Origin: Ciona intestinalis
Lineage: Eukaryota > Chordata > Ascidiacea > Phlebobranchia > Cionidae
Length of the DNA: 64,000 nt
Assembly (NCBI RefSeq): GCF_000224145.3
Contig: NC_020168.2
Span: 2,181,171 to 2,245,170 of the forward strand
Reading direction: 5' to 3'
Part shown: positions 1 to 11,174 of the stretch, in pieces
How positions within the stretch are numbered: position 1 is the stretch's first letter
Layout of the letters: each line of letters begins with the position of its first letter
The notes under the pieces: model-generated
The model's input: the letters and a program-made list of their open reading frames with translations, nothing else
Told to the model about the DNA's origin: nothing
Database searches by the model: none
Made by a program: the position numbers and the translations under genes

Positions 1-128
1 ATCTACTATGGGTTTTCTTAATCGCCAACTATTTATCCAGTAGTTTTGTTTTCACCTTTAAATAATAAGACAATATGGTGTCATAGCATAAGCTTGCTAG
101 ACTAATTTATTCAATTTTCTTCTTTCAG

Positions 129-3100
129 GTATATTTGTCGGACATACAGCAACAGATATATAGTGACTTCATACAACTTGATTCAGTGAAGGAACTTCTT
201 TTAACTCATCGTTCTCCCCTTGTACATCTCACTGTACTTAAGAAGATATGCGACCATCCACGACTTCTCTCAACCAAAGCTTGTATTGAACTTGGTTTGG
301 AGTCGAATGATTCGTGAGTGTTATGTATATATATATTATATAATTCTTATATAATTTTTTAAATTTTTTAATATATATATATATATATTAAATAAAATAA
401 GATAGAGGGTGTTTTTAATAATTGAAATTGAGTTGATTTTAATGTTTCAACACTTAATTTTAATCACAATATTAACAAAACAACCTTGAAGTAAATTGTT
501 ATATACAGGCAAAGCTTATCCCAAGGCTTATAGTTATATTGTTGCATACCATACGTAACCACAGATTTTAACCTATATGCCGTTAACCGGTAATTAAGTT
601 ATTCATTTCCAGAATGACGGAAAATTTGGATCAAGAAGCGATTGAAGGATGTGCGGCGAACCGTATCAATAATATTTCTGATCAAGTTCTTATGGAAGAA
701 TCCGGTAACACAACCACGTTTATTCATTTTTTTGTAATCTTGTTTTATATTCAATACAAAGTCATTTTAGAATCTTTTGAAAGTTTTAAAGAATTATATC
801 TCAATTGCAAAATGCAAGATGTTAAAATCTTTTCCAAAAAAATAAAACATCAAATTTTAAACTGATTTAGAACTTTTCCAGTTCCGTACTGTGACATAAC
901 ATAGTGTTCATGGTCTTTTTTGGATGTAATTACATTCAGATTTTTAAAGGTCCACCGGTTCGCAAAATTTGAAATTTTACTGGCCCGCAAGCTAAAAAGT
1001 TTGAGAAACACTGGTCTAGTATTAAACTTAATTAGATAATAAATAAAACCAACTAATAGTACTCCGCCATCATATGACATATATATAATTTTTCATGAGA
1101 AAACATTTCACAGGAAAACTGCAGTTTCTTATACCTCTGTTGCTACGGTTACGAGAGGAAGGACATCGGACTCTCATCTTCTCCATGTCGAGGAAGATGC
1201 TCAACATCATCCAGAGGATCTTAATGAATCTCAAGTTCAAGGTTTGTAGAATGCAAGGCTGGATTGCTCAGGTTAAAGCTTCTAAAACTTTCAGTTAATT
1301 CAAACAACAAAGCAAATAAAATTAGAACATCCCACTTAGGCTAAGTTGTCAAGGAAAGATCACCCATTTGTTAACATTAGAGCCCTTTTTGCCTTCCTTC
1401 GGGAAACTGACTATTTTAACATTTAGTGGTGTTTATGCAGTAGCAACCTATGAGTTGTAATAGGCCAGCTCTGACCTAAATCACTGGGTATAAATCACCA
1501 AAACTTATTTATCGAGCTTCCTAAATCGGGTCCCACTAAGCTTCTGCTGAGGTCTCGCCATTGTAGCTGAAAACTTAAACACTTTCGTTGATTATTTTAA
1601 AATTTAACAACCAATCATGTTTCAATTTATGTTTAATAGATCTGTAATAAAAGTCTGTATTCAAAATTTTATTAATGTACTGTTGGGCAGAAACTTGTAT
1701 GTCATTGAATGTGAAAATATGTAGGCATATGTCTTGTATTAGTGTTTAGGTTGATTGTTATTATGATTGTAACTTACAAAGGTGATGAGAATGGATGGTC
1801 TTGTTACAAAACTCAGTGAAAGAGAGAAAAGAGTAAAATTATTTCAGGAAGACTCGTCATATAGTGTTTTTCTTTTAACAACTCAGGTTGGATATTATTT
1901 GAATACATATTTTGTCAATTTTGTTTTTTTTTTAATTTCAGTTATTGCTGCTTACATAATATATTTAGAATTTTGCATTTTCAGTTTTTATTTTGTTAAC
2001 CAGTCTCCGGGTCAAAAGGGTTTTGAACTGTTGCTTAAGCATATAATGTATGTAAGTTTTGATTCCACAATTTTAGGACAACAGTATTTTAACTACAGGT
2101 TGGTGGTGTAGGACTTACATTAACAGCAGCTGATCGTGTTGTAATATATGATCCCTCATGGAACCCGGCCACTGATTCACAAGCTGTCGACAGAATCTAC
2201 AGAATTGGACAGAAAAAGTTCGTTTATTTTGACTTTTGAACCATTTTAACATTTTGTATTAAATATTACTATTTTATCTTTATGTTCAAAAAAAGTTATA
2301 ATATGTGATCAAAAAAGTTATAAATAGTTTGTGTGGAATTTTTATATTTTCTCATTTTCTATTAAGTATTTGTTCCTCACCAACAACCAAAATGCTTTAT
2401 GAATTATTTCTTAAAGTCTTGGCCTGCTTATTTATTTGTCTTCTAGTTAAATAAAACATAATTATCCAAGCTCCCACCACACAGGAGCGTGGCAGTGTAT
2501 CGACTCATCACATGCGGTTCTGTGGAGGAAAAAATCTACCGTCGTCAAATTTTCAAAAACTCAGTCATTCAACAAAGTACAGGTCAATGTGATGATCCTT
2601 ACAGGTTTGTGTTGTGTTTCTTTTCTCTGATTATTTTTTAAAGATTTAAAAAAAAAATTAAATTCTAAAAAATTATTAAGTGTAAACAATTAAATTCTAG
2701 GTACTTTTCCAAACAAGAATTAGCAGAGTTGTTTCAATTGGATGACGTTCTCAGCTCGTCAACTCAGATCCAATTATCTCAACTCCACAGTCACCAACGT
2801 AAACTTGATGATCATCTGCAGGAACATATGGACTACCTGCATGAACTTAGTGAGTCAAATACTATTATAATACTATTATAATATTAAGTTTAAATAATTA
2901 ATCTCACTGCTTGGTGAACGCTTTAGCCTCTGTAGTACTAGTACATGTGAAGGTTGTATCAAAACCATGCTCTACACCAGTGCTCTTCAACCGGTGTGCA
3001 CGGTGCACCCTAGGGTGCACCAAAATATGCCAGGGGTGCACCAGAACAAAAGTGTATTAAAGGGTGCATCACAAACTTCAACAATTTTCAGCAATAATAT

Positions 3101-6100
3101 TCAGTTTTGAACATTTTTTACAAATTTAGCCACTTTCCTACAGTTTTTTTTTATATGAATTCTATATCTTGTATCATTGGTAATCGAGAAACGTCATGAG
3201 TTTTACGTTAAAACAATCAGGGGTGCATGAGTTTGTCGCAACAACTTTAGGGGTTCACCAACCCAAAAAAGGTTGAAGAGCACTGCTCTACACTATTCAT
3301 AGAAAATAATAATGTTTAATATAGATGGCTTGGCTTGGCATGTTAATTGACACGAGAATTATGCTGTGCCTATTGTTCCAACAACCAGACTCTAACCTAT
3401 GCTTACAGCCTTTTAAATTTAACAAAAAGATCCCTTTATTATAATCTGTTTACAATTGCCCAATTTAAGTATTTACCTTGTTTCACAGAAATGTTTGGGG
3501 TAAGCGACCACGATCTTATGTTTTCGCAAAAACCTGATGATATTGATTGTGACGATGAAGCTGTCACTGGACTAACTAATCAGGTATGCAACATATACAA
3601 CATGAAATATTGAAATACATGATTTAAAATATAAGTTGAACTTTGTAGTGTGTTTGCCACCATATTTACCACTCTGTTCTTTATTCCATTATTATAACTT
3701 CCATACTGCATGAGATATTTTATAAATTTCAATATAGCTTTATAAGGTGAAAATTATAGTATTATAAAATGTCATGTAGCATTAAAGGTCAGTGCTGCTC
3801 TAACTATGGTGCAAGCAGCCTATTGATGGTCCATGACCAGTTAATATTTGTCTAACCTGGTTATGCTTTGCAATCATTATTTCATACCTTCACACAAATC
3901 TAAGTTTTTAATTCTAAGCCTGGTTTTGCTTCCTGTCTGGTTTTTGTGGCTGTATGACTTTCCATGAAATTACATTTTACAACCAATAAAAATCCTAACT
4001 TTTAACTTAACAATTTAAGGTCTAAAACTATGAATAAGACAATGTTGTATGTGTGGAAAAAAAGCTGCCGGTATTTGTATACTGTGTTGAAAGTTTAAGT
4101 TTTGCTTTTTATAATAAATATTTAAGTTATTTTAGTATTTGAACTCCTTTGGCACGTCAAAGCACAAAATCATCTAAATAATAAACATTGAACAACTAGG
4201 TTAAACATATGAAGCCATATTTAGTTATATACAATATACATAAATTCATCACAACTTAACACTTACGTTTATTAAAACACCGTACTCTCCAGGTTGAGTT
4301 GGCACAGAACAGATTGCTTATGGAATCAAATCAATTCACCGGAATAACTGATGCAGAGCAAAGATGGGGAGGTTTTGTTTCTGAAGATCGAGTTGCTGAT
4401 GTAAAACCTAAGGATCTTGAACGTGAGTAAAATGAAAATCTAAGTTTTAATTTATGCATAAGTTTACATTTGGACCAGGTTGTAATGTTTGCCAGAGTGT
4501 GAAATACTGGTCTGTATGTAAATAAGAGGTTGTCAGCCATTATGGTGTCCAGATATGGTTAGTCAGCCAGTATCCTTTTTTCTACATATTATTTCTGAAA
4601 TGTTCAATTTGCTTCTGCGTTTAAAAAATATATTGAAGTAACTAAGCAATTCAATTTTCAGCTGTTTATCCAATTGAAGGACTTACCACAAAATTAGAAA
4701 CTTTACAAATTCCTTCCCCACCAAAGGTAAGTTAGAAATCTCTTTGGTTTGTTATCCATGTTTATTTATTGCTGATAAAATTTGCAACAATCAAATAAGA
4801 AATACATCTACCCCATTTCCTTTGCTTTTGTAAAACAATCACTTGGTCACATGGTATGTTTTTTTTCTAGAAGGAAGATATCAAACCAATAAAAATAGAA
4901 CCGAACTTAGAAGAAGAAATTGTTTGTTTGGATTACCCTCTACCCTCTTTGTTAAAGGTTTGGTGATTTTGTAAATTAGNNNNNNNNNNNNNNNNNNNNN
5001 NNNNNNNNNNNNNNNNNNNNNNNNNNNNNTAAATTAGTAATTTTAGGGATATGCCGGCTCATTATTACTTGGTTTATTTCTGCTTTCACTAACCACTTCA
5101 GTGTCGTTCCAACTTCCAAGTAATGTGTAACAGACAAAAAGATGTTAAACTTTTTAATTTTTCTTATCTTGTCAAACTGGACCTACAACATGTTTAAATA
5201 GCTTTAGTTGTAAGTTATGGAAACAAAATCGAATATATTTTAACTTGTAAAAAATGTTTCATGCTTGTGTTAACTTAACTATCATCCGTTACCATTGACA
5301 TGATTATGTTTAAATATCATTGTTTAGAAAAAAGTTGGCCCCACAAATCCTTTGTCTTATGAAGATGGTGAAGATATTATATTATGTGGGGATTCACCTA
5401 TGCAGATGGATCCTAAACAAAATGTAAGTTAATATGGTGTTATTGATTACAATACTTAATGTCTCTCTTTTATTTCCTGTATATTCTTTATTGCACTTCT
5501 TGGTATATTTAATTTATTATTGAATTTTAATATTATTATGTAATAACCCTATGTAATGGATAAATGTATTTTTATGTACCTCATGCTTTCCTGCAACTTT
5601 TAGGTCACATCAGGAAACCCAAGCACTCCAATTGTGGTAACTATATTACACCATTACCATGTCACTTTAGGTTTTATCAAATACTTTTAGTTCCATTTTG
5701 TGATTTAAAAAAAATGTGATGCTTTAGTATCCGTATATGGCTGATTTTTATAATAATGTATTCTTTCATATTCTTCCAGGTTGAAGACTCGTTTGATATG
5801 TTTGTGCAATCTAATAATAACGACAGCGATACAGATGAGCTCTCTAGCGACGATGAATGGAAGAAAGCATTTAGTGAAACAACAGGAAATGTGGTTGAGC
5901 TTCAACCTGCTGAAAATCTCTCCAAAGTTTCTTCAGCGTTAAGTTCAACTATGATGGATGGGAACATGGCGAGGAAATCGCAACTGTTTGGATTAGATGA
6001 AGAATTGGTAAACGATGTGGAAACTACTGAAGATAATGTAACAGACTTAATAGATCAAAGTGCTGCATCTGTTTCATTTAAATTGAGTGTGTCAAGTGAT

Positions 6101-7398
6101 GACAGTGCTTTGGAATATAACAGTCCACAACGAACAAATACGGCTCTAAATGATAATAATCTCTCCACTGATGTTAGTACATCACTTCATGACGTCACGC
6201 CACCGGAAGAAATTGCGCAAGGTGAAGTTTCAAGTAATAAAAACGAGAGCATGAGCAGCGGAACTTCATTAATTGATGTAAATGCCTCATTTGAAGATGT
6301 AGCGAAATTAATTCATAATGCAACAAAATCTATTGAAGAGATACCAACATCAGGGAATAACACAACTACTTCAATTGTAGATAACACATTTTCTGACCTA
6401 GATGATGAGGATGATGACATAACACAAGAATTATCGAAAGAGGAAAATAACTTAACACATGATGACGAAAATAACTTAACACATGACGATGACATCACCC
6501 AGGAGTCATTTTCAGCCAGTGGTGTCACAGCGGAGAAAATTGTTAAATCTGGGGATAATTCGGAAATTAATCTATATCTGTCTGATGAAGATGAGCAATT
6601 ATCAACCTGTGACAAAACAGAATCTGTGTGTTCCGTCAATTCGCTTGATTCTTTTGAATTTCCAACATTTGATGTAAGTTGAATAGTTTTTAGTTAATTA
6701 CCTAAATTGTACTTAGAAGGGGCATACCATCAAAAAATAAAAATTTCTGTATGAATAGATATGCTCAAATGTAACCTAAAGGTATCTTCAAAGTTTCCCA
6801 AAACGATATGGCTTCTAAAAAATCCCCTCGAAAATAACCGCTGGAGTAAAAAAATTTGGCTGTTTCTACAATGCATGGGATTTCCCATTAGAAAAAAAAT
6901 TCACTCAACTTTGATCGTTTTTAGTTCCTAAAATACTAATGAAAGTTCAAACTTTTGTTTTGATTTTGTATAACAAATGCTTAGCAAAAAATATGCACTT
7001 TATTATGTTATAATTTTTTGATTGAACCTAGGTACATACTAGATTATGCTGACTCAGCATATTTTCAAACCTAAACACGAAAAACTGACTTTTTTATAAA
7101 AAGAATGTTACAGTAAGTACTAGTAAGACGTAATAGACATTTTATTATAAAAAAATGCGAAAAATTTGCTGTTTTGAAACTCTTTGTTTTTTCAAAAGTT
7201 ACTTTGTATTTTAAAACTTGGATGGTAGCTTTAGTTCACATATGAGCATATCTATCAATACACAAATTTTGATTTTTCATTGGTATGCCCCTTTAATAAA
7301 ATCTACTTATGTCGTATACACAACATTTAAATTTAACTTAAAACTCATTTTAGAACCTTGAAGATTCCAACGGATTCATTTCAGATGCTGATGATTAA
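129..7398 (+). CDS. ERCC6L: ERCC6L/PICH-like SNF2-family DNA translocase (3' part)
   Basis: The 5' end lies left of the window. Exons, in-frame through GT/AG junctions: 129-313, 613-704, 1114-1241, 1782-1886, 2099-2217, 2485-2604, 2701-2849, 3489-3593, 4293-4422, 4662-4726, 4871-4957, 5328-5423, 5604-5636, 5780-6673, 7354-7398 (stop TAA 7396). The first seven encode the C-terminal helicase lobe: [33 protein letters not shown], then the motif VI region [35 protein letters not shown] and [17 protein letters not shown] (from 3489) is specific to ERCC6L among SNF2 proteins, as I recall the family. In vertebrates this ATPase coats ultrafine anaphase bridges. The 894-nt exon 5780-6673 is acidic, Ser/Asn/Asp-rich and low in complexity. 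No C-terminal TPR like that of the human protein is visible. Identity is strong for the helicase part; the smallest 3' exons are less certain. Confidence 0.9.
2970..3293. mobile_element. Non-autonomous hAT-like element, 308 bp, intact ends
   Basis: The element spans 2978-3285. It begins CAGTGCTCTTCAACC and ends with the exact reverse complement. It is flanked by a perfect 8-bp direct repeat CTCTACAC (2970-2977 and 3286-3293), the target duplication length typical of hAT transposons. The interior repeats GTGCACC-type motifs and has no coding capacity. It sits in an ERCC6L intron. Confidence 0.85.
4980..5029. other. 50-base N gap in an ERCC6L intron
   Basis: Exactly 50 N. The base string TAAATTAG occurs directly on both sides, so the gap may be a default spacer between overlapping contig ends and not missing sequence. 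Confidence 0.9.
6717..7293. mobile_element. Long terminal-inverted-repeat MITE in the last ERCC6L intron
   Basis: Starts AAGGGGCATACC and ends GGTATGCCCCTT. The inverted similarity extends about 60 bp inward (GATATGCTCAAATGT near the left end, ACATATGAGCATATCTAT near the right). No coding capacity. Related pieces lie near 28050-28758 (reverse orientation), 31592-31730 and 33497-33870, all inside introns. Confidence 0.75.
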
Positions 7399-7621
7399 GT
7401 TTTGTGCAATACAAAAGATGACACTTTCTTTTTACGTCCTCCCTTATTCAACTTTTCTTCTTGGTGTTCTGTGCAACCACAACAAGAATGTGGTGGTGTT
7501 CCAAAAAACCACTAGAATGTGGTGGTGTTTTGTACTACCACACAACAACTTTCTTACGTTTTATTTCACACGTAACAGTAAAGTAGAGGTTCTTTTAAAA
7601 AAAGATTATCTTCATGACTTG

Positions 7622-7729
7622 CTTTTTTTCTAACATCATCAAAGAGGGGAGTTTAGCAAGACTCTGTTACGCCACATCGTCCCATGCCTTCACGCTTGCA
7701 CAGACGTTGTTCAACGGGTTGGCTGGATG
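7622..7729 (+). repeat. Dispersed repeat, copy 1
   Basis: Contains CATCAAAGAGGGG, TTTAGCAAGACTCTGTT and CTTGCACAGACGTTGTTCAA, all found in the same order and orientation about 500 bp downstream. The copy lacks the GTGCAAC insertion seen in copy 2. Confidence 0.75.
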
Positions 7730-8122
7730 ATATAAACACAACGGAAATGGGCAGGGGTCAATATGACTTTAATTTGAGATAAAAACAACAAAAATATCTT
7801 TAAAGTTATATATATATATGTATAAAGTTTAAATGGCAAAGAAACTAGCACAGCCGGTTAAATTCGGTAGGTTAACTACAAGTTGCAGAATACTGCTAAA
7901 GTAAATATATTTTCGTTTGGTTTCCAATCTTGTAGCTTTTATTGCTATACTTCGAAAGGTTTGATTTTAATTCATTAATTTTAACCTCTGGGATTATTTC
8001 AATATAATATCCCTAAGGGCTATAATAAAAAGTATAAGGAAATTAAATATTCGAAACTCAGCCAGTTGCACAATATTCTACAGTAAAAGGCAAAACGAGC
8101 CAATATGTTTATCTCCAAGAAA

Positions 8123-8236
8123 TGTTTTTTCTAACACCATCAAAGAGGGGTTTAGCAAGACTCTGTTGTGCAACGTACGCCACTTCGTCCCATGCGTTCA
8201 CGCTTGCACAGACGTTGTTCAACGGGTTGGCTGGAT
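8123..8236 (+). repeat. Dispersed repeat, copy 2
   Basis: Same motifs as 7622-7729 with a few substitutions and small indels. No clear inverted ends, so the class of repeat is unknown. Confidence 0.75.
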
Positions 8237-8443
8237 CAAGAATTATTGGTCTGAGCAGAATAAAGAGGATTGACTGGATGGGGTACAAGTAGATTAAAAG
8301 AGCTGACTAATAGTAATATATATAAGTAGGCCACACGTGTGGTTTAATTTGTTTAAGTGCGGACTGCAGTATGCTTAAAAGACGGAATGACATATATTAG
8401 AAAATGTCGATAATATATATATATACAGCAGATTTTTTATGTA

Positions 8444-8826
8444 TAGTAGGGTGGGAGAAAACGGGACACCTTTAGAACATAATATTCTACTTTCCTTATC
8501 GTTTTTTAATCAATTAACAACGGTCTATAGGAGTCATGAGGTTACGGTTTTATAATTCGTTGAATGTTCTCGGTTTACTACTATAAAAACGAGAAATTAG
8601 AATGAATAGGTGTCCCATCCCCCCCCACCTTAATTTGTAAAATTACACCTATTGTGCGAATCGCTAAATAACTCCTCGTGTGTTTTATTATATTTTATTA
8701 AATTGTTGTCAATTAATAAAGGAATGATAGTACTAATTTCTGGTATCACCCAAAAACCTTCATGTATTTTAAATGTGAAATATTTGGCAACATTTGCTTA
8801 AGTGTCCCATCTCCCCCACTGTACTA
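8444..8826. mobile_element. MITE, GGGACACC family
   Basis: Left end TATAGTAGGGTGGGAGAAAA followed by CGGGACACC; right end ...GTGTCCCATCTCCCCCACTGTACTATA, an imperfect inverted repeat. An internal AGGTGTCCCATCC may be a second end, implying a composite or tandem copy. TA is the probable target duplication. Relatives: 23648-23793, 49317-49488, 52553-52735 and a solo end at 52914. Confidence 0.65.
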
Positions 8827-8979
8827 TATTTGTTTTATTTTTCCCACGTGCCATTTTGGTCGTGCTCACGCGTAATTTTTTATACCTTTAATCACTTATA
8901 ATGATGTATTAAAAGTAGGCTGCGACACACAAGCTACGTACTGTTCGCAAGTAACTTCAGAGTAGCCACTTGTGAAATT

Positions 8980-10459
8980 AAATTTGGGTTTTGGGCGTTT
9001 AGGGCTGGAAGGATTAGATTTACCGGTGTTCGGTCAAAGCTTGTTGAACCCACAAGCTTTTCAGGAAATAGTTTTCGTTCCACGCCACACATAAGTCTTC
9101 ATATTTTATAAGTTGCTCAAGAATGGAAGCAAATGCGTGTAGAAACTGTATATAAAAAACAACCGATCAGAAAAATATCAAGGAAATCTGATTACCACCT
9201 GATGTGTTTAAACAGATCGTTTAGTACGAGTACCAAATAAGTTTAGCAATAAACATATAAGCCAAAATTTAAGACAGAGATTAAATCTTACTTTAAAATG
9301 CAGAGGCTTCCCATGATTTTCCCAAACGTGAACTGTAATTAATTCCAGGGTATACGAGTTCGGTAATCTCCGGAATCTAAAGTAACGATTATTAGAATCC
9401 ATACTTGTTTAAACTGCAACCCACAATCCTACTTATTTATTTTACTGTTTTCACCAAAACTTGTTTGCTTCCAGTGCTTGACAAGGCGCATAAGGTCACG
9501 AAGCGGAGCTGGCTTGCGTCGCACAAACTCCACTTGAAGCTGTAGCAAGGCAGCGCTGTACAGTTGAAGTTGAAGCGAGTTTTTGCAGTTTTCAATGCGG
9601 CGATAGATTGCCTTTTTATCCTCTGCGGTAATATTTGGAAATTTTATTGAAACATAAGCGGTGTTGGTTTTGTGTTCGTCAGCAGCTTTTCATGCATGAA
9701 AAGCTAATAGTATTTACATTAATATTCATCCCATATAACTTACCTTGAGTTGGACGTGGTCCTAACAAATCATTACACGGTAAAACGTCTACATGATGTA
9801 TATGATCGTTCTTTACACATTTCCATTGAAAACGTAGCGCCAGGGGTGTGACGTCACTCATTAGAACTCTGGTGGCCAACAGCGAGTTTTGAAGTCGTTT
9901 TTTTAAGTCTTTTATGAATTGAACCATGTTCAACGAACATTGCGCTGTACCTTCTACCAAAGAGAAGTTTTCGACAAATACAACCATATCAATGTCGGAA
10001 TGTCCACGAATGCAAGTGCTTTTTCCGTACGATCCCCCCTGTGAAGATATCAGGTAAACAAAATGTCAAAATTTAAAACTATATATGTCAAATCCAAGAA
10101 TGTATTCAAAAATAAAATTATAACAATCGCAACACAAAAAAACAATTGTTAGATAAAATGGCACGGTACCGAATGCGGCGAATTTAATATTATTAATATA
10201 TTATCCTCTCAGCAGAAACGTTTATGTTAACTTACCCGAATGACATGACTGACTGGAAGTGGCAATTCTTCCAAGAGGAAATTAACGAGTAGATTGACAT
10301 CATCGTTGCATTCAGTGGATCCAGACAACTTTGGTTTCAGCTCCTGATTTATATATCTTTCAACGTCGCATGGTTTTAAAAAATCGAGTATGTTCCAGTT
10401 TTGGAGACGCAGAGAAAGCGAGTCTGTAAATTGAAGTACAATTTCAACAAAACACACAT
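8980..10459 (-). CDS. 2'-5'-oligoadenylate synthetase-like nucleotidyltransferase
   Basis: Minus-strand exons: about 10430-10236, 10038-9744, 9685 to about 9440, about 9390-9292, and 9145 to about 9023. Exon 2 starts GGSYGKSTCIRGHSDIDMVV, the OAS P-loop-like GG(S) plus DxD signature. Further on, HVDVLPCNDLLGPRP carries the third catalytic Asp; the triad equivalent to human OAS1 D75/D77/D148 is intact. Exon 3 has VEFVRRKPAPLRDLMRLVKHW, exon 4 RLPNSYTLELITVHVWE, exon 5 ILEQLIKYEDLCVAWNENY, all in family order. OAS enzymes make 2-5A, usually upon dsRNA sensing; whether this one needs RNA is not visible. Unresolved points: the first exon and Met, a canonical donor between exons 3 and 4 (frames fit only with a GC donor at TGGAA|GC), and the C-terminus, where an in-frame TAA follows LTEHR. 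Confidence 0.8.
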
Positions 10460-11174
10460 TTCGCCTTACCTTAACGTATATTTCTTTGTTAATCGTGTTG
10501 ATATCTTAATTTATTAGTTAGGGCCCGTTTGTCATCTCGACAACAATTGGTGTATGCGGCGCTTAATGTGAATATATAGGCTATACTGGGACGGGAAAAG
10601 TGGGACACTTTATTGTCCAATATTTAAAAAACAAAATGTGTGTTGTATGTTTTTTTAGAATATTTTACATTTATTTTAAACTCAACAACCACGTTTATTT
10701 TATACTCACTCAAAAATTGTCTTAACTGTTATCTTAATTGATAAAACTATCACTTGGCAATGCGATGGCACATATACGTGTGTGTTGTCATGTTTGTCCT
10801 AAATATACTTAACTTTATTATAGCTCACGCCATTTATGGTCTCCCATCCATTACTTTTCGTTTGTGTTCTTTATCCACATGTTTCAAAACTTTTATTATA
10901 ATCACATTTGTTTTATTTGCTTTTTTTTTCTATGTTCTCTGATTTTTTTTAATGTTTTTTTTTAACTACGGTCTAATATTAGGCTTGTTTTACTCCGTTA
11001 AAAATTGTGTTTTTTATTTAACACCGATTTTTAATAGTTAAAACATTAACCGATTTATGGCGTGCTTTATGGAGTCGTGAGAATACTGTAGAATACTTCT
11101 GTGTTTATAATTAAATTGGCATCTTCAAAAGAAACGATATCTTACTTTACCTATGTTCCCCCTTACTCCACAGT
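10460..11174. other. Intergenic / possible upstream part of OAS-like gene
   Basis: AT-rich with long T runs. A partial GGGACACC-family sequence lies near 10589-10640 (GGGACGGGAAAAGTGGGACAC). The missing first exon of the OAS-like gene could be here, but I could not identify it. Confidence 0.5.

Larger units (their letters stand above)
7399..8980. other. Intergenic region between ERCC6L and the OAS-like gene
   Basis: Convergent intergenic space without a credible gene. It holds a roughly 108-bp sequence present twice (7622-7729, 8123-8236), a MITE of the GGGACACC family (8444-8826) and short AT runs. The longest forward reading frame here (7358-7633) is the ERCC6L last exon read in a wrong frame plus low-complexity GTGGTGGTG sequence. 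Confidence 0.7.

Noticed and set aside
1095..1298. Reading through to QGWIAQ after FKVCRMQG in ERCC6L
   Set aside because: The donor AAG|GTTTGT at 1242 joins FK to VMRMDG (1782), matching the family; the read-through frame soon stops.
6313..6639. A 108-residue serine-rich minus-strand frame
   Set aside because: It is the antisense of the acidic ERCC6L exon, caused by biased codon composition.
10754..10942. Hydrophobic 62-residue frame that looks like a membrane protein
   Set aside because: It arises from T-rich sequence; no splice context or recognisable homology.
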